NCBI GenBank assembly: GCA_965197455.1
Contig: OZ240208.1
Location: forward strand, 2,542,001-2,606,000
Source: JAGWBD01 sp965197455
GTDB taxonomy: Bacteria > Chloroflexota > Anaerolineae > Aggregatilineales > Phototrophicaceae
Reading direction: 5' to 3'
Length of the DNA: 64,000 nucleotides
Positions 1 through 11,334 of the stretch are shown here, in pieces. Numbering within the stretch: the stretch's first letter is position 1; every line of letters starts with the position of its first letter. The position numbers were made by a program, and so were the translations under genes. The notes beneath the pieces were generated by a model. The model did not search any database. It was not told the origin of the DNA and worked only from the letters and a program-made list of their open reading frames with translations.

Positions 1-357
1 GAGGACGAGCGCGCCCTGTTTGAATCGGCTGAAGACGCATCCAACAAGCTCGCGGAGCTGGAGAATGAGGTGATGGATGCCGTTGCCCTGCAGGTTGAGG
101 CTGGCGGTGAATATGTGCTTGAAGGCGAGGCGCTCGCGGCGATGCGGCGTCTGCACGGCCATGAGTATTTCGCCGCCAAGTCGATGGTCATGACGCCACT
201 GGTTGAACTTGCCCACAGAGTGGATGTTTCCCTGGAAGCGTCGAAGCCTGGCATGCAGCAATTGCTCGACGAAGGCTTCCTTGTTTTGCTTGTTTTGCTG
301 GCGCTCTCGTTCGTGTTGAGCGTGGCCGGCATCTGGCAGCGACGGCGCGAACAGTAG
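1..357 (+). CDS. C-terminal part of a tail-anchored membrane protein (5' end outside window)
   Basis: The frame is open from the first base and ends at TAG 355-357, so this is the last 118 codons of a longer gene. The visible part is helical and charged (Glu/Ala/Leu rich), ending in one hydrophobic segment of about 20 residues (FLVLLVLLALSFVLS) followed by a short basic tail (WQRRREQ). That is the look of a single C-terminal membrane anchor with the bulk of the protein on the other side of the membrane. No family is recognised. A GTG at 70 could serve as an internal start, but the upstream frame has no stop and similar composition, so a longer protein is more likely. Confidence 0.6.
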   Translation, partial: EDERALFESAEDASNKLAELENEVMDAVALQVEAGGEYVLEGEALAAMRRLHGHEYFAAKSMVMTPLVELAHRVDVSLEASKPGMQQLLDEGFLVLLVLLALSFVLSVAGIWQRRREQ

Positions 358-378
358 CAAGCAAGGCCAGACGTGGAC

Positions 379-408
379 TTGACAGGGGCCTGGTGGGCGG
401 GGTAGGAT
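379..408 (+). promoter_or_regulatory. Promoter upstream of 16S rRNA
   Basis: A perfect -35 hexamer TTGACA (379-384) is followed after 18 bases by TAGGAT (403-408), giving transcription from about 415 and a 16S leader of about 150 bases. The same pairing, TTGACA plus a run of G and then AGGAT, recurs at 2478-2506 in front of 23S, which supports both as functional rRNA promoters. Bases 409-563 are leader without a gene. Confidence 0.65.
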
Positions 409-563
409 GTGGATCTGCTACGGAGCGAGTATGTAGCGGGGGCCCGAGGGAGGGCCGGGACGCAGCTTGACAACATGAGAGTGGGAAGGAAAGCGGAAGG
501 CCGGTGCGACCGGCTTGGGGCCGGGTACCGGGGCCGACAGAATACTGGTGCGAAGAGGTAGGA

Positions 564-2080
<1,517 letters not shown>

Positions 2081-2208
2081 CTGGGGACGCGATGTTGGCA
2101 CGCATCGAAGGGTGCGGGTCGGCATCTGCGGAGACAGAAGCAGAACAAGGGAGCCGGGAGAGCACTGGTTGACGCATTTCTTCTCACTGACATGTTGTCG
2201 GGGAGCGG

Positions 2209-2282
2209 GGGCCCGTAGCTCAGCTGGTCAGAGCGCACGCCTGATAAGCGTGAGGCCGGAAGTTCGAGTCTTCCCGGGCCCA
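2209..2282 (+). tRNA. tRNA-Ile (GAT)
   Basis: The acceptor stem GGGCCCG (2209-2215) pairs fully with CGGGCCC (2275-2281), with discriminator A2282. The anticodon loop CTGATAA carries GAT, and the T arm GTTCGAGTC is standard. CCA is not encoded. It lies in the usual place between 16S and 23S. Confidence 0.95.
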
Positions 2283-2302
2283 CAGGGAGCGGCAGGGCAA
2301 GG

Positions 2303-2375
2303 GGGGATGTAGCTCAGACGGGAGAGCGGTGCCTTTGCAAGGCACAGGTCAGGGGTTCGAGTCCCCTCATCTCCA
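2303..2375 (+). tRNA. tRNA-Ala (TGC)
   Basis: Acceptor strands GGGGATG (2303-2309) and CATCTCC (2368-2374) form the alanine-specific G3:U70 wobble pair. The anticodon loop TTTGCAA carries TGC, and GGTTCGAGTCC is a normal T arm. Discriminator A2375; CCA is not encoded. Confidence 0.95.
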
Positions 2376-2404
2376 CGGCAGCGGGGAGCAGCAGCAGGAG
2401 CGCG

Positions 2405-2427
2405 GGGCGCCGTTGGGCGCCCTTTTT
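2405..2427 (+). terminator. Intrinsic terminator between tRNA-Ala and 23S rRNA
   Basis: A perfect 7-bp GC stem (GGGCGCC 2405-2411 with GGCGCCC 2416-2422) with a GTTG loop is followed directly by TTTTT (2423-2427). This is a textbook Rho-independent terminator inside the rRNA spacer. It is unusual in position, because it would separate 16S-tRNAs from 23S-5S unless rRNA antitermination overrides it. Confidence 0.7.
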
Positions 2428-2477
2428 GATTCGAGGGGCTGCAGGGGGGTGTGTGGGTGAAGGCAGCCGGGCGGGGC

Positions 2478-2506
2478 TTGACAGGGGGCGGGGCATATGG
2501 CAGGAT
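2478..2506 (+). promoter_or_regulatory. Second rRNA promoter, in front of 23S
   Basis: TTGACA (2478-2483), a 17-base spacer and CAGGAT (2501-2506) form a promoter resembling the one ahead of 16S: both begin CTTGACAGGGG and end in AGGATG. The predicted start near 2513 lies just before the 5' arm of the 23S processing stem (from 2555). The -10 is weaker (CAGGAT) than in the first promoter. Confidence 0.5.
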
Positions 2507-2554
2507 GGCAGGCCGCGCGGAAGAGCAAGGGCGCGCGGGCGCAGGTTAACAATT

Positions 2555-2592
2555 GCATGGCGAAGTAACGCGAGAGCATCAATTTCTCCGTA
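2555..2592 (+). other. 5' arm of the 23S precursor processing stem
   Basis: Three blocks are complementary to blocks after the 23S gene: GCATGGC (2555-2561) with GCCATGC (5505-5511), the AGAGCA region (about 2573-2580) with GTGCTCT (5491-5497), and TCTCCGTA (2585-2592) with TACGGAGA (5478-5485). Together they close a long helix at the base of 23S, the normal RNase III-type processing stem. Confidence 0.7.
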
Positions 2593-2598
2593 TCACAT

Positions 2599-5472
<2,874 letters not shown>

Positions 5473-5477
5473 TGGGG

Positions 5478-5511
5478 TACGGAGAAGAGGGTGCTCTGGC
5501 GAAGGCCATGC
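5478..5511 (+). other. 3' arm of the 23S precursor processing stem
   Basis: TACGGAGA (5478-5485), GTGCTCT (5491-5497) and GCCATGC (5505-5511) are complementary, in reverse order, to blocks at 2555-2592 upstream of 23S. Complementarity across nearly 3 kb is not expected by chance and marks the precursor cleavage helix. Confidence 0.7.
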
Positions 5512-5570
5512 GATTATAGAGAGCAAGAGAGCAAGCGCAGGCGTACGCGAGCGTACGCAGCAGCGGGAGC

Positions 5571-5690
5571 TGGTTGGTGGCTGGAGCCACGGGGGTCCAC
5601 CCGGCACCATATCGAACCCGGCAGTTAAGCCTGTGAGCGCGGATGGTACTGCACTGGCGACGGTGTGGGAGAGTACGCCGCTGCCAACCG
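5571..5690 (+). rRNA. rrf: 5S ribosomal RNA
   Basis: A 120-base segment closes with GGTTGG (5572-5577) against CCAACC (5684-5689). It contains the typical CCACCCGGCACCATATCGAA block and the GATGGTACTG and GGGAGAGTA segments of loops D/E. It follows 23S by about 100 bases, as expected. Confidence 0.9.
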
Positions 5691-5741
5691 GCCCGCTGCA
5701 GCGGAAGCGACAGACAGACAATGACAGAGAGCAGACCGGAG

Positions 5742-5764
5742 ACGTGCCCGTTGCGGCACGTTTT
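5742..5764 (+). terminator. Terminator of the rRNA locus
   Basis: ACGTGCC (5742-5748) pairs perfectly with GGCACGT (5755-5761) around a 6-base loop, and the 3' arm runs into TTTT (5761-5764). It lies about 50 bases after 5S and just before the end of the convergent EamA gene, so it closes the 23S-5S transcript. Confidence 0.75.
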
Positions 5765-5778
5765 CGATTCCTGTGGGG

Positions 5779-6693
5779 CTAGCGGGCGCGCAGATTGACG
5801 ATGGCGATGCCGGCGATGATCAGCGCGCCGCCCGTCACAAGTATCAGCCCGATTTCCTCCTGTAACATCAGCGCACCCAGCGCAACCCCCACCGCCGGAA
5901 TCACATAGGTCACCATCGTGGTGCGCGCCACACCCAGCTCGCGCACCAGGAAATAGTAGATGCTGTAGGCGATGAAGGTGTTCAGCAGGCCCAGTGTGAG
6001 CACCGCAACCAGCGCATCAGGGCTGATTTCCTGCAGCGGTGTCAGGCCCTGCGCGACGGCCAGTGGCCCGGTCACGGCGGCGCCGACGACCATTGTGGCC
6101 GTGGCCAACACGACCGGCGGCATGTCACGCTGGATGAGCTTGCGCCCCCAGGAGGTGAAGGTCGCGTAGCACAGCGAGGCCAGCACGATGCCCGCCATGC
6201 CCACCAGGCGCTGCTCGCCACCCAGGTCGCCCTGAAACAACAGCAAGACCCCGCCGAAGCCGGTCGCCAGGCCCACGATCTTGCGCCCGGTGATGCGATC
6301 GTCGGCAAACAGGAAATGGGCGACCACCAGGCCGAAGAGCGCTGCGCTGGCCTGCAACACCGACGCCACGCTGCTGCTGATGAACTGCTCGCTCCAGGTG
6401 ATGAGCAGGAAGGGCGCGACCACATTGCCCAGGCCGATGAGCCCCAGGGTGCCCAGCATGCGCCAGCCCTGCGGCAGACTGTGCCCGTTCATGCGGGCCA
6501 CAGCGCCCAGGCCCAACGCCGCAATCAGGGTACGGATGAAGACGATCTCGAAGGTCGTCAGTCCACCCCCCGCCGCGTCGCCCGCGAACAGGCCACTGCC
6601 GGTGATGCTGATGCGGATGAACAGGTAGGAGGAGCCCCAGATCAGCCCCAGCAGCCAGAAACCCACCCATGCTTTTTTGTGCGGAACGTTCAC
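5779..6693 (-). CDS. EamA/DMT-superfamily transporter
   Basis: About 304 residues with ten predicted membrane helices in two five-helix repeats. The first repeat opens with the classical GLIWGSSYLFIRI motif of EamA exporters, and the end of the second has the usual VALGALMLQEE-type segment. Proteins of this superfamily export or exchange small metabolites; the substrate cannot be read from sequence. I chose the GTG at 6693 because GAGG stands just upstream and the hydrophobic core begins shortly after. A longer form from GTG 6750 is possible but would add a non-conserved tail. Convergent with the rRNA locus and divergent from the kinase at 6792. Confidence 0.9.
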   Translation of the reverse strand: MNVPHKKAWVGFWLLGLIWGSSYLFIRISITGSGLFAGDAAGGGLTTFEIVFIRTLIAALGLGAVARMNGHSLPQGWRMLGTLGLIGLGNVVAPFLLITWSEQFISSSVASVLQASAALFGLVVAHFLFADDRITGRKIVGLATGFGGVLLLFQGDLGGEQRLVGMAGIVLASLCYATFTSWGRKLIQRDMPPVVLATATMVVGAAVTGPLAVAQGLTPLQEISPDALVAVLTLGLLNTFIAYSIYYFLVRELGVARTTMVTYVIPAVGVALGALMLQEEIGLILVTGGALIIAGIAIVNLRAR

Positions 6694-6756
6694 GGTACCT
6701 CGTCTGCTGGAGCGAAAGTGAAGGTTACGCATTGTACATTGCTGAATCACCTGCTG

Positions 6757-6762
6757 TATACT
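6757..6762 (+). promoter_or_regulatory. -10 element upstream of the P-loop kinase gene
   Basis: TATACT lies 29 bases before the ATG at 6792. A weak -35 candidate TTGTAC (6732-6737) is 19 bases away. This is one of many TATACT-type elements in the window. Confidence 0.4.
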
Positions 6763-6791
6763 GGCGCCGGACTGCAGCCACGGACGAGGAT

Positions 6792-7409
6792 ATGCCCGCG
6801 ATCACACTCCCTTGCGCCCTGGCCCTGGTGGGGATGCCAGGCGCCGGCAAGACCCTGTGCGCCGAGCATTTGCGCCAATGCGGCTATCCGGGCTTGCGCT
6901 TTGGCCAGATCATTGTCGACGAGGTCGAGCGGCGCGGCCTGCCACAGACCCAGGATAGCGAGCGCATCGTGCGCGAAGACCTGCGCGCGCAGGACGGCAT
7001 GGGCGCCGTCGCCAGGCTGGCGCTGCCCCTGCTGCAGGAGATGTTGCGCAGCAGCCCGGTCATCGTCATCGATGGACTCTACAGCTTCGAAGAATATCGT
7101 CTGCTGCAGCGCGAACTGGGCGCCACCCTGCTCGTGATCGCCATCGTCAGCGCGCGGCAACAACGCTACCAACGTCTGGGGGCGCGGCCGCAGCGACCGC
7201 TCGATCCCGCGGCAGCCGAGGCGCGCGACCTGCGCGAGATCGTCATGTTGCAGAAGGGCGGCCCGATCGCCATCGCTGACCACACCCTGCTGAATGACAA
7301 TTCGCCCGCAGTACTGACGGCCGCGCTGGACGGCCTGCTGCAGCAGCTGGGACTGGCCGGGGGCGCAAATTCGCCATTTGGCGGCAATTCCGATGAAAAC
7401 AGGCTATGA
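6792..7409 (+). CDS. P-loop kinase, dephospho-CoA kinase-like / AAA_18 type
   Basis: A 205-residue soluble protein beginning almost directly with a nucleotide-binding loop, GMPGAGKT (about residues 12-19). A later VIVIDGLYSFEE segment resembles Walker B, and the C-terminal half is Arg/Gln rich (lid-like). The layout resembles small nucleoside/CoA-type kinases such as archaeal dephospho-CoA-kinase-like proteins, but the acceptor substrate cannot be deduced. The start ATG 6792 has GAGGA immediately upstream; an upstream in-frame extension to 6669 overlaps the promoter and is unlikely. It precedes the DtxR-like gene by 57 bases, and that gene appears to have its own promoter. Confidence 0.7.
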   Translation: MPAITLPCALALVGMPGAGKTLCAEHLRQCGYPGLRFGQIIVDEVERRGLPQTQDSERIVREDLRAQDGMGAVARLALPLLQEMLRSSPVIVIDGLYSFEEYRLLQRELGATLLVIAIVSARQQRYQRLGARPQRPLDPAAAEARDLREIVMLQKGGPIAIADHTLLNDNSPAVLTAALDGLLQQLGLAGGANSPFGGNSDENRL

Positions 7410-7410
7410 T
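7405..7410 (+). promoter_or_regulatory. -10 element upstream of the DtxR-like gene
   Basis: TATGAT lies 57 bases before ATG 7467. The nearest TTGGCG (7378-7383) is 21 bases away, too far for a standard -35. A small dyad CGCC-ATTT-GGCG overlaps at 7372-7383 and could be an operator, but it does not match the known DtxR or MntR boxes. Confidence 0.35.
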
Positions 7411-7466
7411 AGTCACCCGTCCGTAAATTGCGCGGCAGAAACAAGGGGCGGGGTGGCGGTGCGACC

Positions 7467-8150
7467 ATGACCCTCAGCAACACCATGCAGGAATATCTGG
7501 CGGAAGCCTGGCGACTCGCGCACTATCAGGATGGCGACCCCAACGTATCCGGCGTTGCGCTGGCCGAAGTGCTGCATGTGTCGGCGCCGGCGGTGACGCG
7601 CATGGTGAAGCGCCTGAAGACATCCGGCTACCTCGAACACGAACCCTACCGCGGCATCGCGCTGACGGCCGCCGGCGAGCGCGTGGCCCTGCAACACATA
7701 CGCCGCCACCGTCTGGTCGAGGTGTTCCTCGTCGACGTCATGGCGCTGGGCTGGCATGAGGTGCATGACGCGGCCGATGACCTCGGCGCGGTGGTCAGCG
7801 ACACGGTGCTGGAGCGCATGGACGACATCGCCGGGCACCCGCGCCGCTGTCCACATGGAGAGCCCATTCCGACGCGCGAAGGTCGCATGCCGCGCATCGT
7901 TGACGAGCCACTGAACCAGGTGGCGGTCGGGCTTAAACTTTGTCTCAGTCGCGTCCACAGCCACGACGGACACCTGCTGCAGTATCTTGACAGCCTGGGC
8001 TTGCGGCCTGGCGTACGCCTGCAACTGGTGGCGCGCGCGCCCTTCAGCGGCCCGCTGCATTTGCGTCTGGGCAGCAGGGACTGCTTCATCGGCCCCGAGC
8101 TGGCGGGCGTGTTGCGCGTTTGTGATGAAGACAAGTTCGCCCTGGTGTGA
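7467..8150 (+). CDS. DtxR/MntR-family transcriptional regulator with altered metal site
   Basis: 227 residues: N-terminal winged helix (MQEYLAEAWRL ... VTRMVKRLKTSGYLEHEPYRG), dimerisation/metal domain from about residue 70, a CPHGEPIP turn, and a C-terminal FeoA/SH3-like domain (LGLRPGVRL...). Family members are metal-sensing repressors of iron or manganese genes. Aligned without gaps to diphtheria DtxR, the ancillary ligands H79, E83 and H98 are kept, but the primary-site residues C102, E105 and H106 are Asp, Gly and Ala. It may therefore sense something else or bind metal differently. It heads the hydantoinase gene run (30 bases before hyuA) and probably controls it. ATG 7467 was chosen over an earlier in-frame start because the domain begins there. 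Confidence 0.85.
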   Translation: MTLSNTMQEYLAEAWRLAHYQDGDPNVSGVALAEVLHVSAPAVTRMVKRLKTSGYLEHEPYRGIALTAAGERVALQHIRRHRLVEVFLVDVMALGWHEVHDAADDLGAVVSDTVLERMDDIAGHPRRCPHGEPIPTREGRMPRIVDEPLNQVAVGLKLCLSRVHSHDGHLLQYLDSLGLRPGVRLQLVARAPFSGPLHLRLGSRDCFIGPELAGVLRVCDEDKFALV

Positions 8151-8179
8151 AGCGTTCGGCGGCTGCGCAAGGGCCCGCA

Positions 8180-10153
8180 ATGCTCGCCGGTGTTGACATC
8201 GGCGGCACCTTCACCGACCTGGTGCTCGGCGTTGACGGGCGTCTGCAAATCCACAAATTACCCAGCACGCCATTAAATCCTGCCGCAGCCATGCTGGCCG
8301 GCCTGCAGGCCCTGGGGGTCGCGCCTGATGCGCGTATCTCGCACGGCACCACCGTCGCCACCAACGCCATCCTCGAGCGCAAGGGCGCCCGCGCCGCCTT
8401 CATCACGACGCGCGGCTTCCGCGATCTGCTGCACATCGGGCGCCAGAACCGCCCCGACCTCTACGCCTTGCAGCCGCAACTGCCGCCGCCCCTGATTCCG
8501 CGCGAGCGCTGCCACGAGGTGCCCGAACGCCTCGACTTCCGCGGCGATGTGCTGCAGCCGCTGGATATGGCGGCGCTGGACAGGGTGCTGGATGCGTTGG
8601 CCACGCAGCAGGTCGAATCCGTGGCCGTGTGCCTGCTTTACAGCTTCGTCAACCCGAGGCATGAACAGGCCATTCGCGAGCGCATCCTGCAGCGCGGCCT
8701 GTTGCAGCCGCAGCAGATCTCGCTGTCCAGCGAGGTGCTGCCGGAGTTCCGCGAGTATGAACGCGCCAGCACAGTCGCGCTGGAGGCCTGGGTGCGCCCG
8801 GTGATGAGCCAGTATCTGGGTCGGCTGGAAGCAGCCCTGCCGGATGCAACGCGCTTGCTGGTGATGAAATCTGACGGTGGTGTCAGCCATGCCGGCGAAG
8901 TGCGCGAACAGGCGTTGCAGACGGCCTTGAGCGGACCGGCGGCGGGAGTCATCGGCGCGTCCTGGATTGCACGCCTGGCCGGCCATGAGGACATCATCAC
9001 GCTGGACATGGGCGGCACCTCGACCGATGTCGCGCTCTGTCCCGGCGGCCCGGTGCGCCGCAGCGACGCGGAGATCGACGGCATGCCGCTGCGCATCCGC
9101 GTGCTTGATATTGAGACGATCGGCGCGGGCGGCGGTTCGCTGGTGCGCCTGGATTCTGGCGGCGCCCTGCGCGTGGGGCCGCAAAGCGCTGGCGCCGACC
9201 CGGGCCCCATCATCTACAACCGCGGCGGACAGCAGCTCACAGTCAGCGACGCTTACGCGCTCGTCGGCCGGCTCGATCCGGAGCATTTCCTCGGCGGTGG
9301 CATGCGGCTGGAGCTGGAGCAGGCGCGCGTCGCCATGGACGAACTGGCCGCCGCCATGCAGCTCACGCCCGCCGCTGCCGCCCAGGGCGTGATTGATGTG
9401 GCCGCCGCCAACATCGACCGGGCCCTGCGCCGCGTGTCCATTGCCCGCGGCCACGACCCGCGCGACTTCACGCTAATGGCCTTTGGCGGGGCGGGGCCGC
9501 TGCACGCCTGCGATGTCGCCGCGCGCCTTGAAATGCGGCGCGTGCTGATTCCGCGCTGGCCGGGCGTGCTCTGCGCCTTCGGTCTGCTGGTGGCGGACGT
9601 GCTGCGCGAGAGCAGCCAGTCTGTGCTGGCCCGCGCCACGGCGGAAACCCTGCAAGAGTTGCGCGCAGGTCTGCAGGAAATGACGGCCCGCGCCCGCGCC
9701 CAACTGACCCGCGAGGGCATTGCCGACGAGGCCATGCGCTTCCATGCCCTGCTTGATCTGCGCTACAGTGGCCAGTCCTTCGAGCTCACGCTGCCCTTCG
9801 GCGACGACCCCGCCGCGGCCTTTCATGCGGCGCACGAACGCCGCTACGGTCACCGTCTGCCGCAGCGCGCGGTTGAGGTAGTCAATTTGCGCCTGCAGGC
9901 CATTGGTCTGGTTGACAAGCCGCTGCTGACGCCCGAAGCCCTGTCAACGCAGACGCAAGCGCCTGTGCTGCACGAGCGCGCGGGCATCCGGCACTATCTG
10001 CGCGACCGCTTGCGGCCCGGCATGTGCATCGAGGGGCCGGCGCTGGCCCTGCAACTGGACAGCACGGTCTGGGTCGCGCCCGGCTGGTCGGCTACGGTCG
10101 ATGCCTGGCACAATCTGCTGCTGACACATGAGGCCGCTGACAATGTCGTTTGA
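8180..10153 (+). CDS. hyuA: Hydantoinase A / 5-oxoprolinase-like subunit
   Basis: 657 residues of the HyuA family, the ATP-dependent half of N-methylhydantoinase/5-oxoprolinase-type enzymes that open cyclic amides. The actin-like ATPase signature GVDIGGTFTD is at residues 4-13. HGTTVATNAI follows near 55, DMGGTSTDV near 276, GAGGGS near 315 and FGGAGPLHA near 435, all in family order and at normal length. ATG 8180 has AAGGG six bases upstream and puts the ATPase motif at the very N-terminus; a GTG at 8147 overlapping the previous stop is a less likely alternative. The partner subunit (hyuB) lies 2.5 kb downstream, separated by four other genes. The substrate (hydantoin, oxoproline or other lactam) is not determined. 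Confidence 0.93.
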   Translation: MLAGVDIGGTFTDLVLGVDGRLQIHKLPSTPLNPAAAMLAGLQALGVAPDARISHGTTVATNAILERKGARAAFITTRGFRDLLHIGRQNRPDLYALQPQLPPPLIPRERCHEVPERLDFRGDVLQPLDMAALDRVLDALATQQVESVAVCLLYSFVNPRHEQAIRERILQRGLLQPQQISLSSEVLPEFREYERASTVALEAWVRPVMSQYLGRLEAALPDATRLLVMKSDGGVSHAGEVREQALQTALSGPAAGVIGASWIARLAGHEDIITLDMGGTSTDVALCPGGPVRRSDAEIDGMPLRIRVLDIETIGAGGGSLVRLDSGGALRVGPQSAGADPGPIIYNRGGQQLTVSDAYALVGRLDPEHFLGGGMRLELEQARVAMDELAAAMQLTPAAAAQGVIDVAAANIDRALRRVSIARGHDPRDFTLMAFGGAGPLHACDVAARLEMRRVLIPRWPGVLCAFGLLVADVLRESSQSVLARATAETLQELRAGLQEMTARARAQLTREGIADEAMRFHALLDLRYSGQSFELTLPFGDDPAAAFHAAHERRYGHRLPQRAVEVVNLRLQAIGLVDKPLLTPEALSTQTQAPVLHERAGIRHYLRDRLRPGMCIEGPALALQLDSTVWVAPGWSATVDAWHNLLLTHEAADNVV

Positions 10154-10424
10154 GAACCCGGGCGACTCCGGCGAGCGACTGCGCGCGCAGCTAAGGCAGG
10201 AGCGCGAACAGGTGCTGGCGGAGCTGCGGGCCTACCCGCCGGCGGTGCCGGCCTGTGACGCACAGTTCAACTATCTGCTGGAACAGCGCGACCGTCTTGG
10301 CCGCGCGCTGGGCCGCCTGGACGCCATCCTCGGCGCGGAGCTGGAGGCTGACGAATGGGCGCTGCGCCTGGCGGACTTCCAACACGATTTCGTCTTCTTC
10401 GTCGCAAAGCCGGCCACTTCGTGA
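10143..10424 (+). CDS. Small helical protein of unknown function
   Basis: 93 residues, almost entirely charged helix (ERLRAQLRQEREQVLAEL), then a short domain ending FQHDFVFFVAKP. No signal peptide or membrane segment. It starts inside the end of hyuA (11-base overlap), and its TGA overlaps the GTG of the following phosphoesterase, so it is translationally coupled on both sides and clearly part of the operon. No family recognised. The strict coupling suggests a role with the hydantoinase or phosphoesterase, but this is inference. Confidence 0.65.
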   Translation: MSFENPGDSGERLRAQLRQEREQVLAELRAYPPAVPACDAQFNYLLEQRDRLGRALGRLDAILGAELEADEWALRLADFQHDFVFFVAKPATS

Positions 10425-11284
10425 CGCGCCTCGCCCTGCTGGCCGACATCCACGGCAACCTGCCCGCGCTGGAAGCCGTGCTCGCCCGTATCGAGACGCA
10501 AGCGGTCGACCAGGTCGTCATCGCCGGCGACCTGATCAACTGGGGCCCATTTTCCACCGCCGTGCTGGAACGGGTCAGCGGCCAGGGCCATGCCATCATC
10601 CGCGGCAACAACGAATACTATCTACTGGAGCACAATACGCCGCGCATGCCCGCGCACTGGCGCCACTTCGAACTGCTGCCCTGGCTGAGCGGGCAACTGC
10701 AGGGCGGCTGGCGGCGGGAAATTGCCTGCTGGCCGGACGAGCTCTCACTGCGTTTTACGGACGCGCCGGCGCTGCGCGTGTTTCACGGCGCGCCTGGCAA
10801 CCCCTGGCACAGCCTGCATCCGCTACTGCCTGAGGCGGAACTGGAAGCCCTGCTGGCCCATGTGGCTGAAACAACCGTCGTCGCCGCTCATTCGCATCTG
10901 CCGCTGAACCGCCGCGTCGGTCGCTGGTTGCTCATCAATCCTGGCACGGTCGGCGTGCCGCTGGGCGGAGAGCCGGGCTTTGCCCACTACGCGCTGCTCG
11001 ATGGCAGCGAGGCCGGCTGGCGCGTCCGGCAGCAGCGCGTCGCCTATGATCCGGCGCCGCTATTCGCCGAATTCGCGCGCCAGCGCTTCGTCGAGAATTA
11101 TGGTGTGTCGGCGCAGCTGGTCGTCGAGGAGTTCCGTACGGCGTACATGCAGTTGCATCCCTTCAACCGGTGGAGAATGGCCTGTTGCCCGGACGCGCCG
11201 CTCAACGCCGCAACCCTGGCGCGCTTTCGCGCGGTGGACATCTGGCACTACACGCCGCCGGAGTATCACATCGGGCGCGATTGA
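10421..11284 (+). CDS. Calcineurin-like metallophosphoesterase (first of three in window)
   Basis: 287 residues of the YfcE-like phosphoesterase fold. Metal motifs in order are DIHGN (N-terminal), GDLIN, GNNEYYL (where many relatives and the 60801 copy have GNHE) and AHSHLPL (where the 60801 copy has GHYHLPF), followed by NPGTVG. Changes at the third and fourth motifs may alter metal binding or substrate range. The GTG start overlaps the TGA of the preceding small gene. The paralogue at 60801-61712 shares the opening TRLALLADIHGNLPALEAV and the order of motifs, so one gave rise to the other or both came from a common duplication. The physiological substrate is unknown. Confidence 0.85.
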   Translation: MTRLALLADIHGNLPALEAVLARIETQAVDQVVIAGDLINWGPFSTAVLERVSGQGHAIIRGNNEYYLLEHNTPRMPAHWRHFELLPWLSGQLQGGWRREIACWPDELSLRFTDAPALRVFHGAPGNPWHSLHPLLPEAELEALLAHVAETTVVAAHSHLPLNRRVGRWLLINPGTVGVPLGGEPGFAHYALLDGSEAGWRVRQQRVAYDPAPLFAEFARQRFVENYGVSAQLVVEEFRTAYMQLHPFNRWRMACCPDAPLNAATLARFRAVDIWHYTPPEYHIGRD

Positions 11285-11297
11285 AAGGCGCCTGCGC

Positions 11298-11303
11298 TAT
11301 ACT
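11298..11303 (+). promoter_or_regulatory. -10 element upstream of the HpcH/HpaI aldolase gene
   Basis: TATACT lies 31 bases before ATG 11335, in the short gap after the phosphoesterase. No TTGACA-like hexamer is found at 16-18 bases. It suggests that the second half of the catabolic run can be transcribed separately. Confidence 0.4.
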
Positions 11304-11334
11304 CGGCGACGCGGGGGCAACGGGGGGACAGGCC

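Noticed and set aside
8273..9454. 393-codon minus-strand frame opposite hyuA
   Set aside because: Antisense shadow; hyuA has complete motifs in its frame.
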